Assembly (NCBI GenBank): GCA_964528155.1
Contig: CAZGRL010000219.1
Coordinates: forward strand, 1 to 5,060
Direction: 5' to 3'
Length of the DNA: 5,060 nucleotides
Origin: G001797105 sp964528155
GTDB lineage: Bacteria > Chloroflexota > Anaerolineae > Anaerolineales > E44-bin32
A model generated the notes under the pieces. It was not told where the DNA came from and searched no databases. It saw only the letters and a list, made by a program, of their open reading frames with translations. Shown piece after piece: positions 1 through 4,999 of the stretch. The stretch's first letter is position 1. Each line of letters begins with the position of its first letter. The translations under genes and the position numbers were made by a program.

Positions 1-103
1 CCCCCCCCCCGCCCCGCCCGGGCCCCCGCCCGGGGGGCGTACCTCTCCCATGCCCAGGGGGGGGGGGGGGGTATGGGGGGGGGGGCCCGAAGCCACCCGC
101 CAG
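1..103. other. G/C homopolymer contig-edge sequence, probable artefact
   Basis: The stretch is made almost wholly of G and C runs: ten C at 1-10, fifteen G at 57-71 and eleven G at 75-85. A perfect 7-bp inverted repeat (CCCGGGC 17-23, GCCCGGG 28-34) has a CCCC loop. No gene is supported here; an open frame crossing it on the plus strand is an antisense shadow of the acetyltransferase. The inverted repeat lies downstream of that gene but has no T tract, and the surrounding homopolymers make the base calls doubtful. Poly-G runs are a known error type of two-colour sequencing chemistry, so an assembly-end artefact is the simplest reading. Confidence 0.6.
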
Positions 104-577
104 CTACAGCCGCCGGCAGTAGATCACCAGGTCATCATCGGGCTCGTAGAAGTCCGGAACCGTCGCTGCCGGCGTGAAGCCGGCGCTCTGGTAGAACGCC
201 CGCGTCGGCGCGTACTCCGGCGTGCCGGAGGTGTCGAGCACGATCATACGCCCGCCCAGGGTCCGTACTTCGCCCACGACCCGCTCGACCAGGTCGCGTC
301 CGATCCCATGCCGGGAGAACTCGCGGTCGACGCAAATCCAATACAGGTCGAACGTACCGCGAGTGAGCGGCGTTGGCCCATAGCAGATGAAACCGACAAC
401 ACGCTCGTCGATCGTGGCCGTCAGAAATGAGTAGCCGTTATGGTCCGGGAGCTCCAGGTAGTCCTGCAGGAGCTCCCCTACCGTCTCGGCTTCTTCTTGG
501 GTGAAAAGGGGTTCGTCGGCGGCTATCCGGAGGATCTCGTCCGCGTCCCGGCCTAGCGTCTCACGTATGTCGGCCAT
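104..577 (-). CDS. GNAT family N-acetyltransferase
   Basis: This 157-residue protein has the normal length of a single-domain GNAT enzyme, which moves an acetyl group from acetyl-CoA to an amine, usually in the cytoplasm. Motif A is at about 78-100: a strand (DLYWICVD), then the pyrophosphate loop SRHGIG at 88-93 and a helix. The usual Q/R three residues before the first loop glycine is Ser88 here, with Arg next to it. Motif B is at about 112-134 (IVLDTSG then ARAFYQSAGF-like, actually TRAFYQSAGF), with Tyr129 in the place of the usual general-acid tyrosine. The ATG lies inside the end of the upstream ATP-grasp gene (25-bp overlap). The bases before it are C-rich with no Shine-Dalgarno, so translation is probably coupled to that gene. 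The natural substrate cannot be deduced; a product of the ATP-grasp ligase is a reasonable guess. Confidence 0.9.
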   Translation of the reverse strand: MADIRETLGRDADEILRIAADEPLFTQEEAETVGELLQDYLELPDHNGYSFLTATIDERVVGFICYGPTPLTRGTFDLYWICVDREFSRHGIGRDLVERVVGEVRTLGGRMIVLDTSGTPEYAPTRAFYQSAGFTPAATVPDFYEPDDDLVIYCRRL

Positions 578-1842
578 GGTTGGGAGGCGAGGGCGAGGCG
601 CAGGATGTGCAAGATCATCCCGGCGTAGCTGAAGCCGGCGGCCGAAGCCGAGCGGAAGAAACCGGCGTCGGGGGCGAGATCGGGGTTGGCGTTGACCTCG
701 AGGATGTAGGGGATGCCGTCCTTGAAGCGCATGTCAACCCGGGCGTAGCCGCGCATCCCCAGAAGACGATAGGCATCCAGCGCCGCCGCCTCGATCTTCG
801 CTCGATCGTCCGACTCGAGGTGCGCCGGGCAGACCGCCGGCGTGCCGCGGTATTCGATCGAGTCATCGACCCACTTGGAGTCGAAGGTGACGAGTTGTTT
901 CAGCGGATCGTCCGTCCACTCGAAGCGGATCTCCGAGATCGGCAGGACTTGAGGCCGGCGATTGCCCCAGACGGCGACGTTGATCTCACGTCCGGCGATG
1001 TACTCTTCCACCAATACCGGCTGGCGATAGGTCTCGAGCGTTTCGACGACGCGCGCCGCGAGCGCGGCCCGATCGCTGACCACCGAGTCCAGGGTGATCC
1101 CAAAGCTTCCACCTTCTTCCACGGGTTTGACCACCGCCGGCAGTCGCACGTCGGCCGGGATCTCAGCCGCGCGACGAATGAAATGGAAGTGCGGCGTCGG
1201 AAGGCCGGCCTGGATCATGCGCCGCTTGGCCTCGCGCTTGTTGGCTGCACGGCGCAACGCGGCGTATGAAGCGCCGGTGAACACGAATCCGGCCGCCTGA
1301 AGCTGTCGCGGCGCCTCGGGCTCGGTGAAGGCCTGGCCTCCCAGGCTTTCACACAAGTTGAACACCGCGTATTCTGCTGGATCGAACTCGCTCAACGCGC
1401 CCGGGAGGTCGTCCCAGACCGGGACCATTCGAGCGTCCCCGACGTGGCCCTCCAGAGCCTCGGTCACAGCTTGTGCAACGCGCGCGGTTTCCTCATCCGC
1501 CAGACGGTCGATCTCCCGGCCGCGCTCGAGACCCAGCGCCAGGCTGTGGAGCACGATCACGCCGAGCTGGCGCAATGCGGGCGCACGGCGAACACGCCGG
1601 CGCTCGATGCGCGGCGGAAGTGTGACCGGCCAATCAAATGTGAGCTGGCTCTGCGGGGTTGATGCCGGAGCGGCGGGCCGGGAGCTCAGCGCTTCGAGCA
1701 CGCCCGTCGTCGGTCCGGCTGCGTTCGTGCGGAGCGCGTTCCGCGGACGGCGGTCAGGACCCGGAGGCTCCTCGACCTCCGCCTCGACGGTCGACCGCTC
1801 CGCTCTCGGAGAAACCAGGTTGCTGCGCGCCCTTTTGTTCAT
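553..1842 (-). CDS. ATP-grasp ligase of the D-Ala-D-Ala ligase-like superfamily
   Basis: This 429-residue protein should join a carboxylate to an amine through an acyl-phosphate, using ATP. Residues 1-90 are rich in Ala, Pro and Arg, look disordered and have no counterpart in ordinary Ddl. The fold begins near 91 with strand GVIVLHS (94-100). ATP-grasp marks follow: VVKP with Lys239 (237-240), the glycine-rich loop EEGGSFGI (242-249), VEEYIAGREI (278-287), and the metal site with Asp370 in RVDMRF and Glu382 plus Asn384 in LEVNANPDL. The NANPD ending differs from the NTLPG-type ending of peptidoglycan Ddl, so I do not call it ddl. ATG 1842 is the first usable start: an in-frame TGA lies about 16 codons upstream, and GAAGGA sits just two bases before it. 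Its 3' end overlaps the acetyltransferase gene. Substrates are unknown; the family call is secure. Confidence 0.9.
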   Translation of the reverse strand: MNKRARSNLVSPRAERSTVEAEVEEPPGPDRRPRNALRTNAAGPTTGVLEALSSRPAAPASTPQSQLTFDWPVTLPPRIERRRVRRAPALRQLGVIVLHSLALGLERGREIDRLADEETARVAQAVTEALEGHVGDARMVPVWDDLPGALSEFDPAEYAVFNLCESLGGQAFTEPEAPRQLQAAGFVFTGASYAALRRAANKREAKRRMIQAGLPTPHFHFIRRAAEIPADVRLPAVVKPVEEGGSFGITLDSVVSDRAALAARVVETLETYRQPVLVEEYIAGREINVAVWGNRRPQVLPISEIRFEWTDDPLKQLVTFDSKWVDDSIEYRGTPAVCPAHLESDDRAKIEAAALDAYRLLGMRGYARVDMRFKDGIPYILEVNANPDLAPDAGFFRSASAAGFSYAGMILHILRLALASQPWPTYVRR

Positions 1843-1855
1843 GGTCCTTCGGACC
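1843..1855 (-). promoter_or_regulatory. Small hairpin covering the ATP-grasp ribosome-binding site
   Basis: Directly before the ATG, the minus strand reads GGTCC-GAA-GGACC, a perfect 5-bp stem with a three-base loop. The only Shine-Dalgarno-like bases (GAAGGA) lie in its loop and 3' arm. If it forms in the mRNA it would hide the ribosome site. The stem is short, so this is a candidate only. Confidence 0.3.
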
Positions 1856-1922
1856 GCTCCCTGCAGTCGACGTCGCCGCGCGGATCAGGCGGACTGCTGA
1901 CGTGGAATGAGAATCCGCCGAC

Positions 1923-1950
1923 AGTCTATCACGCACGAAGGAGATGTCAA
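1923..1950 (-). promoter_or_regulatory. Sigma70-type promoter for the ATP-grasp/GNAT pair
   Basis: On the minus strand there is a perfect -35 box TTGACA (1950-1945), a 16-bp spacer, and a -10 box TAGACT (1928-1923; 4 of 6 match TATAAT). Transcription would begin near 1916, giving a leader of about 74 bases before ATG 1842. The position just upstream of the two-gene pair, in the only sizeable gap after the deacetylase, supports it. It implies that the ligase and acetyltransferase can be expressed independently of the deacetylase. Confidence 0.6.
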
Positions 1951-2025
1951 TACGTGGGCAGCGTTTGGGACCCGTGACATTGGTCCGGGGGCACAGGCGA
2001 TTTTGTCCGCCGATCACACACGGTG

Positions 2026-2037
2026 CCGCGATCGCGG
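2026..2037. other. 12-bp perfect palindrome at the end of the deacetylase gene
   Basis: CCGCGATCGCGG reads the same on both strands and lies immediately beyond the stop codon of the PIG-L gene. As RNA it could form only a 4-bp stem with a GATC loop, and no T tract follows on the minus strand, so it is a poor terminator. It contains the octamer GCGATCGC, the same sequence as the cyanobacterial HIP1 repeat, but one copy proves nothing in GC-rich DNA. Confidence 0.3.
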
Positions 2038-2038
2038 T

Positions 2039-2773
2039 CTAGGCGGGCCCGATCAAGGGGAATCCCTGGTTGGACTCGTGGAAGTCTCGAAGCTCGCGCA
2101 GGAGGTCCTCATAGCTCGACCAGAATGTCGAGCGCTGCGAGGCGTACTCGAAAGCCGCGGTGGCCCAGCCTTCGATCTCCTCCTCCGCCAGGACCTGCGA
2201 AACGCGCTTTCCCACAGGTTCGCCCAGACCCTCAGGAACCGAGGCGCCTCGCTCAGCGTATGGCAGATCCGAGTAGTACCAGATAGGTCCGTCCAACCGT
2301 TCGGCGGCCAGTCGTGTCAGCCGGTGATCGACATGCCCGCCGCAGCCCATCGGCGCGTACAGCGCCACGTCGCTCGAACAGTATGGGAGGATCAACTCCG
2401 TGACGGTGTTGATCGTGGTTTCATCCGAGGCTGAAAGCTCCCTGAAGATTGAAGCCTCGTCGGGATAGAGCGGGTTGTGCCGGGCATCCTTTCGATAGAT
2501 GCCGTCGGGGATGCCGAGTTGCACGACCGAAGCCCCGAGCCTGCCGCAGGCGATCCGATCCTCCGCCCGGCGGGCGGCGACCGGCGCCGTCGCCTCGCCC
2601 CAACGCGAATGAAGTTGTGAGGCGAACGGGCTAACCTCGCCTGGAGGAGGGTCCCCGGCGCAGATGGTGAGCACGGTGACCGCCGCCCCTTCGGCGACCT
2701 GACGGGCGATCAAACCGCCGCAGGAGAACACGGCGTCATCCAGGTGCGGAGACAGGTACACGTGACGGTTCAC
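2039..2773 (-). CDS. PIG-L (LmbE-like) family zinc-dependent deacetylase
   Basis: With the GTG start at 2773 the protein has 244 residues, close to the family norm. PIG-L enzymes remove the acetyl group from N-acetylglucosamine-type substrates, as MshB and BshB do in low-molecular-weight thiol synthesis. The N-terminal motif SPHLDD (8-13) gives His10 and Asp13 as zinc ligands and Asp12 as the likely general base. HVDH (147-150) supplies His150 as the third ligand and His147 near the active site. An upstream in-frame TTG at 2854 would add 27 residues, but that codon falls inside an intergenic repeat and the added residues are unlike the family, whose members begin a few residues before the PHxDD motif. 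There is no Shine-Dalgarno before the GTG; a perfect TATAAT lies seven bases upstream, suggesting a leaderless message. The SPHLDD type often acts near sugar-polymer or glycosyltransferase genes, but none is in view. Confidence 0.9.
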   Translation of the reverse strand: MNRHVYLSPHLDDAVFSCGGLIARQVAEGAAVTVLTICAGDPPPGEVSPFASQLHSRWGEATAPVAARRAEDRIACGRLGASVVQLGIPDGIYRKDARHNPLYPDEASIFRELSASDETTINTVTELILPYCSSDVALYAPMGCGGHVDHRLTRLAAERLDGPIWYYSDLPYAERGASVPEGLGEPVGKRVSQVLAEEEIEGWATAAFEYASQRSTFWSSYEDLLRELRDFHESNQGFPLIGPA

Positions 2774-2780
2774 ATTTGTG

Positions 2781-2786
2781 ATTATA
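2781..2786 (-). promoter_or_regulatory. Perfect -10 box for a leaderless PIG-L transcript
   Basis: The minus strand carries TATAAT at 2786-2781, with exactly seven bases between it and GTG 2773. This is the spacing expected if transcription begins at or one base before the start codon. No convincing -35 box is present at a 16-18 bp spacing (GCCCAA-like sequence there), nor an extended -10 TGn. The -10 box would lie inside the coding region if the longer TTG start were used, so it also supports the shorter protein. Confidence 0.5.
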
Positions 2787-2848
2787 GCTACTCCCCGCGA
2801 GGATTGGGCCCTCGGGAGACTGAATCCCTCGTCCTTTGAGAGGGTGAA

Positions 2849-2960
2849 GTGCAACGTGATGCGTGAAACGTGACACGTAAAACGTAATGCGCAAAACGTA
2901 ATGAGTGGGCTTGTGCCTTGTAGCGTGGAGCTTGTGTCTTGCGTCCTGCGTCTTGTGTCT
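2849..2960. repeat. Degenerate heptamer tandem array, 16 units in one phase
   Basis: The 112 bases divide exactly into 16 seven-base units. Units 1-8 (2849-2904) follow GTRAAAC: GTGCAAC, GTGATGC, GTGAAAC, GTGACAC, GTAAAAC, GTAATGC, GCAAAAC, GTAATGA. Units 9-16 (2905-2960) follow TGYGTCT: GTGGGCT, TGTGCCT, TGTAGCG, TGGAGCT, TGTGTCT, TGCGTCC, TGCGTCT, TGTGTCT. The longest exact internal copy is AAAACGTAATG, at 2879-2889 and 2893-2903. The array fills the space between the divergently transcribed deacetylase and tRNA-Lys. Its function is unknown. Similar heptamer-phased intergenic sequence is, from memory, common in some Chloroflexota and cyanobacterial genomes; that link is an inference. Confidence 0.75.
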
Positions 2961-2973
2961 CGGAACCTCCGTC

Positions 2974-2982
2974 TGTTACAAT
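2974..2982 (+). promoter_or_regulatory. Extended -10 promoter element for tRNA-Lys
   Basis: TGT followed by TACAAT (2977-2982) matches an extended -10 element, with 5 of 6 bases of TATAAT. Transcription would start near 2989, a few bases before the mature tRNA at 2994. A weak -35 match, TTGTGT (2953-2958) with an 18-bp spacer, falls within the last heptamer of the adjoining repeat, so the array may overlap the promoter. Confidence 0.5.
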
Positions 2983-2993
2983 CCTCCAGCCGA

Positions 2994-3065
2994 GGGCCGT
3001 TAGCTCAATGGCAGAGCAGGTGCCTTTTAAGCACAAGGTTACAGGTTCGAGTCCTGTACGGCCCA
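2994..3065 (+). tRNA. tRNA-Lys (anticodon UUU)
   Basis: All four arms can be folded. The acceptor stem GGGCCGT (2994-3000) pairs fully with ACGGCCC (3058-3064), and A3065 is the discriminator base. The D stem is GCTC/GAGC (3003-3006, 3014-3017) with a seven-base loop. The anticodon loop CTTTTAA (3024-3030) puts U33 before anticodon TTT at 3026-3028, so it reads AAA and AAG. The T arm is ACAGG, TTCGAGT, CCTGT (3041-3057). The anticodon stem has four good pairs and a G27-A43 mismatch. The 3' CCA is not encoded: the genome reads CCT, so a CCA-adding enzyme is required. The gene stands alone, divergent from the deacetylase and 110 bp before the MFS gene. Confidence 0.95.
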
Positions 3066-3117
3066 CCTGATCCTCGAAGGTCCGCCCTTCCCCCAACGAC
3101 TGAATAATGTGCGATAC

Positions 3118-3149
3118 TCGGCGCTTCCGCCGATGAGGCGCCAAGCCTC
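3118..3149 (+). promoter_or_regulatory. Two adjacent hairpins between tRNA-Lys and the MFS gene
   Basis: TCGGCG-CTTC-CGCCGA (3118-3133) is a perfect 6-bp stem with a tetraloop. One base later, GAGGC-GCCAA-GCCTC (3135-3149) is a perfect 5-bp stem. Neither is followed by a T tract, so ordinary intrinsic termination of the tRNA is not well supported. They could be a processing signal, a weak terminator or structure in the MFS leader, which begins coding 27 bases further on. I recognise no riboswitch class. Confidence 0.4.
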
Positions 3150-3175
3150 GAAACCGGCGACGGAGTCACAACCCC

Positions 3176-4387
3176 GTGTCGCTTTTCACCTCCCTGCGCA
3201 CGCGCGCTTTCGCACTGCTGTGGACCGGCCAGACGATCTCCCGCCTGGGCGACAGCCTGTATCGAATCGCACTGGCCTGGTGGGTGCTCGAGGAGACCGG
3301 GTCGGCCACGGCAATGAGCACGGTGCTGGTCTTCAGCTTCACCCCGATGCTGATCTTTCTGCTCATCGGCGGCGTGGCGGTCGACCGGCTCCCCCGGTTC
3401 CGGGTGCTGTTCGCCTCCGATGTGCTCAACGGAGTAACGATCGCCGCCGTGTCGATCCTGGCAGCGACCGGCAGGCTCGAGATCTGGCACGTGTACGTCG
3501 CCAGCGCCCTGTCCGGGCTGGCGGAGGCCTTCTTCTACCCCGCCTATGCCGCCTCCGTGCCTCAGATTGTGCCGTCCGAGTCGCTGCCCAGCGCCAACTC
3601 GCTCACCGGTCTGAGCTTCCAGATCACCGGGGTCTTCGGCCCCGCCGTCGGCGCGGCGCTGGTCGCTTTGGGTGGAACCCCGGCGGCGTTCGGCCTCGAC
3701 AGCCTGTCGTTCTTCGCCTCGGCAGCGTGTATGGCTCCCTTGCTGAGCATCGCCCTGCCCCGCACGGATGATCTCGCCTCGCGCAGTCCGCTGCTCGACC
3801 TGCGTGATGGACTGACCGAGGTCGTGGCCCGCACGTGGCTCTGGCTGTCGATCGCCTTCTTCGCATTGGTGAACGTCGTCGACTCCGGACCACGGAATGT
3901 GGCGATGCCCTTCCTGATCCACGACCATTTGGGGCTGGATGTGGGCGCGTTAGGCGCGGTCACATCGTCCATCGCCGTCGGATCAGTGGCCGCAGCGGTC
4001 TTCATCGGGCGCTACAACCGATTGCGCCGCCGCGGGCTGCTGCTCTACGCCAGCGAAGCGACGATGGGCTCGATGTTGATCCTGTTCGGTCGTGTGCCGT
4101 CCCTGTACGCAGTGATGGCGGCGGCGTTCGTCTACGGAGTGGGGATCTCCACCGGCAGCCTGATCTGGACCAACATGCTTCAGGAGATGGTGCCCCAGGA
4201 GCGCCTCGGCCGCGTGTCGAGCATCGACGCGCTCGGGTCTTTCGTCTTCCTCCCACTCGGTTTCGCCTTCGCCGGAGTGCTCTCCGATCGAGTCGGCCCG
4301 GCAAACGTCTTCATTCTCGGCGGCGGCGCGGTGCTCGTGCTGGCCGCTGCCATGTTCTTCGTGCCGTCCATCCGTCGTCTGGACTGA
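3176..4387 (+). CDS. Major facilitator superfamily efflux transporter
   Basis: This 403-residue protein is typical in length for a 12-helix MFS drug or metabolite exporter of the inner membrane, probably proton-driven. Hydrophobic segments fall at about 11-38, 47-69, 76-98, 103-125, 143-165, 168-193, 218-240, 255-278, 286-306, 309-333, 349-371 and 374-396. The loop after helix 2 reads GGVAVDRLPRFRVL (65-78), the family's motif A with Asp70 and Arg71. A related segment, GVLSDRVGP (367-375), follows helix 11. The opening (LWTGQTISRLGDSLYRIALAWWV) resembles EntS and macrolide-efflux-like members, so export is more likely than uptake; the substrate is unknown. The start is GTG with GGAG ten bases upstream, a weak site. 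It converges on the VOC gene and may share upstream transcription with tRNA-Lys, since no clear terminator separates them. Confidence 0.9.
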   Translation: MSLFTSLRTRAFALLWTGQTISRLGDSLYRIALAWWVLEETGSATAMSTVLVFSFTPMLIFLLIGGVAVDRLPRFRVLFASDVLNGVTIAAVSILAATGRLEIWHVYVASALSGLAEAFFYPAYAASVPQIVPSESLPSANSLTGLSFQITGVFGPAVGAALVALGGTPAAFGLDSLSFFASAACMAPLLSIALPRTDDLASRSPLLDLRDGLTEVVARTWLWLSIAFFALVNVVDSGPRNVAMPFLIHDHLGLDVGALGAVTSSIAVGSVAAAVFIGRYNRLRRRGLLLYASEATMGSMLILFGRVPSLYAVMAAAFVYGVGISTGSLIWTNMLQEMVPQERLGRVSSIDALGSFVFLPLGFAFAGVLSDRVGPANVFILGGGAVLVLAAAMFFVPSIRRLD

Positions 4388-4410
4388 CCTCGCTCTTCCC
4401 AGAATCGAGC

Positions 4411-4440
4411 GAACGCCTGCTATTCAAACAACAGGCGCTC
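4411..4440 (+). terminator. Imperfect hairpin just after the MFS gene
   Basis: GAACGCCTG (4411-4419) can pair with CAGGCGCTC (4432-4440) in 8 of 9 positions; the core CGCCTG/CAGGCG is perfect and the loop has 12 bases. It lies 23 bases after the MFS stop codon. There is no T run after it, so it may protect the mRNA 3' end or depend on other factors rather than act as a simple intrinsic terminator. Confidence 0.35.
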
Positions 4441-4473
4441 TACAGTGTCGTGGCAGATCCTCGCAAGACGTCG

Positions 4474-4508
4474 GCCGGGCTCCTCGAGATTCACTCAAGG
4501 AGCCCGGC
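4474..4508 (+). terminator. Strong 11-bp hairpin in the convergent gap
   Basis: GCCGGGCTCCT (4474-4484) pairs perfectly with AGGAGCCCGGC (4498-4508). After one C-A mismatch, three more pairs (GAG/CTC) close a five-base ATTCA loop. On the plus strand the stem is followed by TTCCCTT, a poor but pyrimidine-rich tail. It lies between the ends of two convergent genes, which fits a terminator for the MFS message and possibly a two-way barrier. Confidence 0.55.
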
Positions 4509-4524
4509 TTCCCTTGGAGGAGAC

Positions 4525-4561
4525 GCCGCGAATGTCGCGCCGCGGGATCTGCATTCGCGGC
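4525..4561 (-). terminator. 10-bp inverted repeat after the VOC gene
   Basis: GCCGCGAATG (4525-4534) is the perfect complement in reverse of CATTCGCGGC (4552-4561), with a 17-base GC-rich loop. It starts nine bases beyond the VOC stop codon as read on the minus strand. No T tract follows on that strand, so it is a candidate 3'-end structure or factor-dependent terminator rather than a textbook one. Confidence 0.4.
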
Positions 4562-4569
4562 CGGAAGGA

Positions 4570-4932
4570 CTACATGGGTTTCGCCGTGTACAGGCCGATC
4601 CGGTTGCCGGTCGGATCCCGGAAGAGTGCGAACCACCCAAACCCAGGGATCTCCGTCTTCGGCTGAACGGTCGACCCGCCCAGGGATTCGGCCTTGGCCA
4701 GGGTCGCATCAATGTCGTCGGTCTGGACGTACACGACGACATCCCCGGGCTTGTACATGTTTCCGTCGACCGGACTGAAGCCTCCGCCCGGACCGGGGGG
4801 TGCTTCGTAGGTCACGTAGTTCATCTCGGGCATGTGCTCGGTCTTCCAGCCAAATAAACCGCTGTAGAACTTGGCCGCCGCGCTGAGGTCGGACGCGGCG
4901 AACTCGATGTGGACGATCGGATGGTCGGGCAT
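4570..4932 (-). CDS. VOC superfamily (glyoxalase/bleomycin-resistance fold) protein
   Basis: This 120-residue protein is a complete single VOC module of two beta-alpha-beta-beta-beta halves. The first half begins PIVHIEFAASDLSAAAKFYSGLFGW (5-29), with the common helix motif AAKFYSGLFGW; the second begins GDVVVYVQTDDIDATLAKAESLGG (63-86) and ends with FRDPTGNRIGLY (104-115). In glyoxalase I the last strand ends in a metal-binding Glu; here Tyr115 and Thr116 stand there, and the second-half His is replaced as well. Only His8 remains at a usual metal position, so it is probably not a glyoxalase. Members of this kind often bind small molecules or have no known role. The ATG has a strong AAAGGAG site six bases upstream and a good promoter further up, so it is an independently transcribed single gene. 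Confidence 0.88.
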   Translation of the reverse strand: MPDHPIVHIEFAASDLSAAAKFYSGLFGWKTEHMPEMNYVTYEAPPGPGGGFSPVDGNMYKPGDVVVYVQTDDIDATLAKAESLGGSTVQPKTEIPGFGWFALFRDPTGNRIGLYTAKPM

Positions 4933-4938
4933 GGGATG

Positions 4939-4945
4939 CTCCTTT
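4939..4945 (-). promoter_or_regulatory. Strong ribosome-binding site of the VOC gene
   Basis: AAAGGAG on the minus strand (4945-4939) lies six bases before ATG 4932. It is the strongest Shine-Dalgarno in the window and fixes the VOC start. Confidence 0.8.
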
Positions 4946-4967
4946 GGCCGGAACAGGGGATGTCACG

Positions 4968-4996
4968 AGAATAGCACAGATGTTCTATGTTGTCAA
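4968..4996 (-). promoter_or_regulatory. Near-consensus sigma70 promoter of the VOC gene
   Basis: The minus strand shows a perfect -35 box TTGACA (4996-4991), an optimal 17-bp spacer, and -10 box TATTCT (4973-4968; 4 of 6 match). Transcription should start near 4961, leaving a leader of about 28 bases that contains the strong ribosome site. Box quality, spacing and position all agree. Confidence 0.7.
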
Positions 4997-4999
4997 CAT
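4987..4999. promoter_or_regulatory. Palindromic operator candidate over the VOC -35 box
   Basis: ATGTTG-T-CAACAT is a perfect 6+6 inverted repeat with a one-base centre, and it encloses the whole -35 box. A further ATGTT at 4980-4984 is a direct copy spaced 7 bp away, so GATGTT (4979-4984) also mirrors AACATC (4995-5000). A repressor bound here would block RNA polymerase. No regulator gene is in the window, so its identity is unknown. Confidence 0.5.

Noticed and set aside
580..1269. A 229-residue plus-strand frame
   Set aside because: It is opposite the ATP-grasp gene, whose motifs are intact; no family features or ribosome site support the plus-strand frame.
553..1842. Naming the ATP-grasp gene ddl
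   Set aside because: The metal-site ending NANPD, the long N-terminal extension and the pairing with a GNAT differ from peptidoglycan D-Ala-D-Ala ligase, so only the superfamily is claimed.
2774..2854. N-terminal extension of the PIG-L protein from TTG 2854
   Set aside because: The start codon falls within the repeat array, the extra residues are unlike the family, and a perfect -10 box lies within the segment.
2856..2904. CRISPR-like short repeats
   Set aside because: Units are only seven bases long, are directly joined without spacers, and no cas gene is nearby.
2788..3144. A minus-strand frame of 118 residues containing GRTGLEPVTLCLKGTCSAIEL
   Set aside because: This is the antisense translation of tRNA-Lys plus the heptamer repeat. 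Peptides of the RTGLEPVT type are well-known false proteins made from tRNA genes.
3005..3928. A 307-residue minus-strand frame rich in Gln, Gly, Arg and His
   Set aside because: It lies opposite the clearly real MFS gene, has the skewed composition of an antisense shadow, and ends in tRNA antisense.
3835..4857. A 340-residue plus-strand frame that bridges the MFS and VOC genes
   Set aside because: It is Arg-rich shadow sequence that runs across two real genes and the hairpins between them in a different frame.
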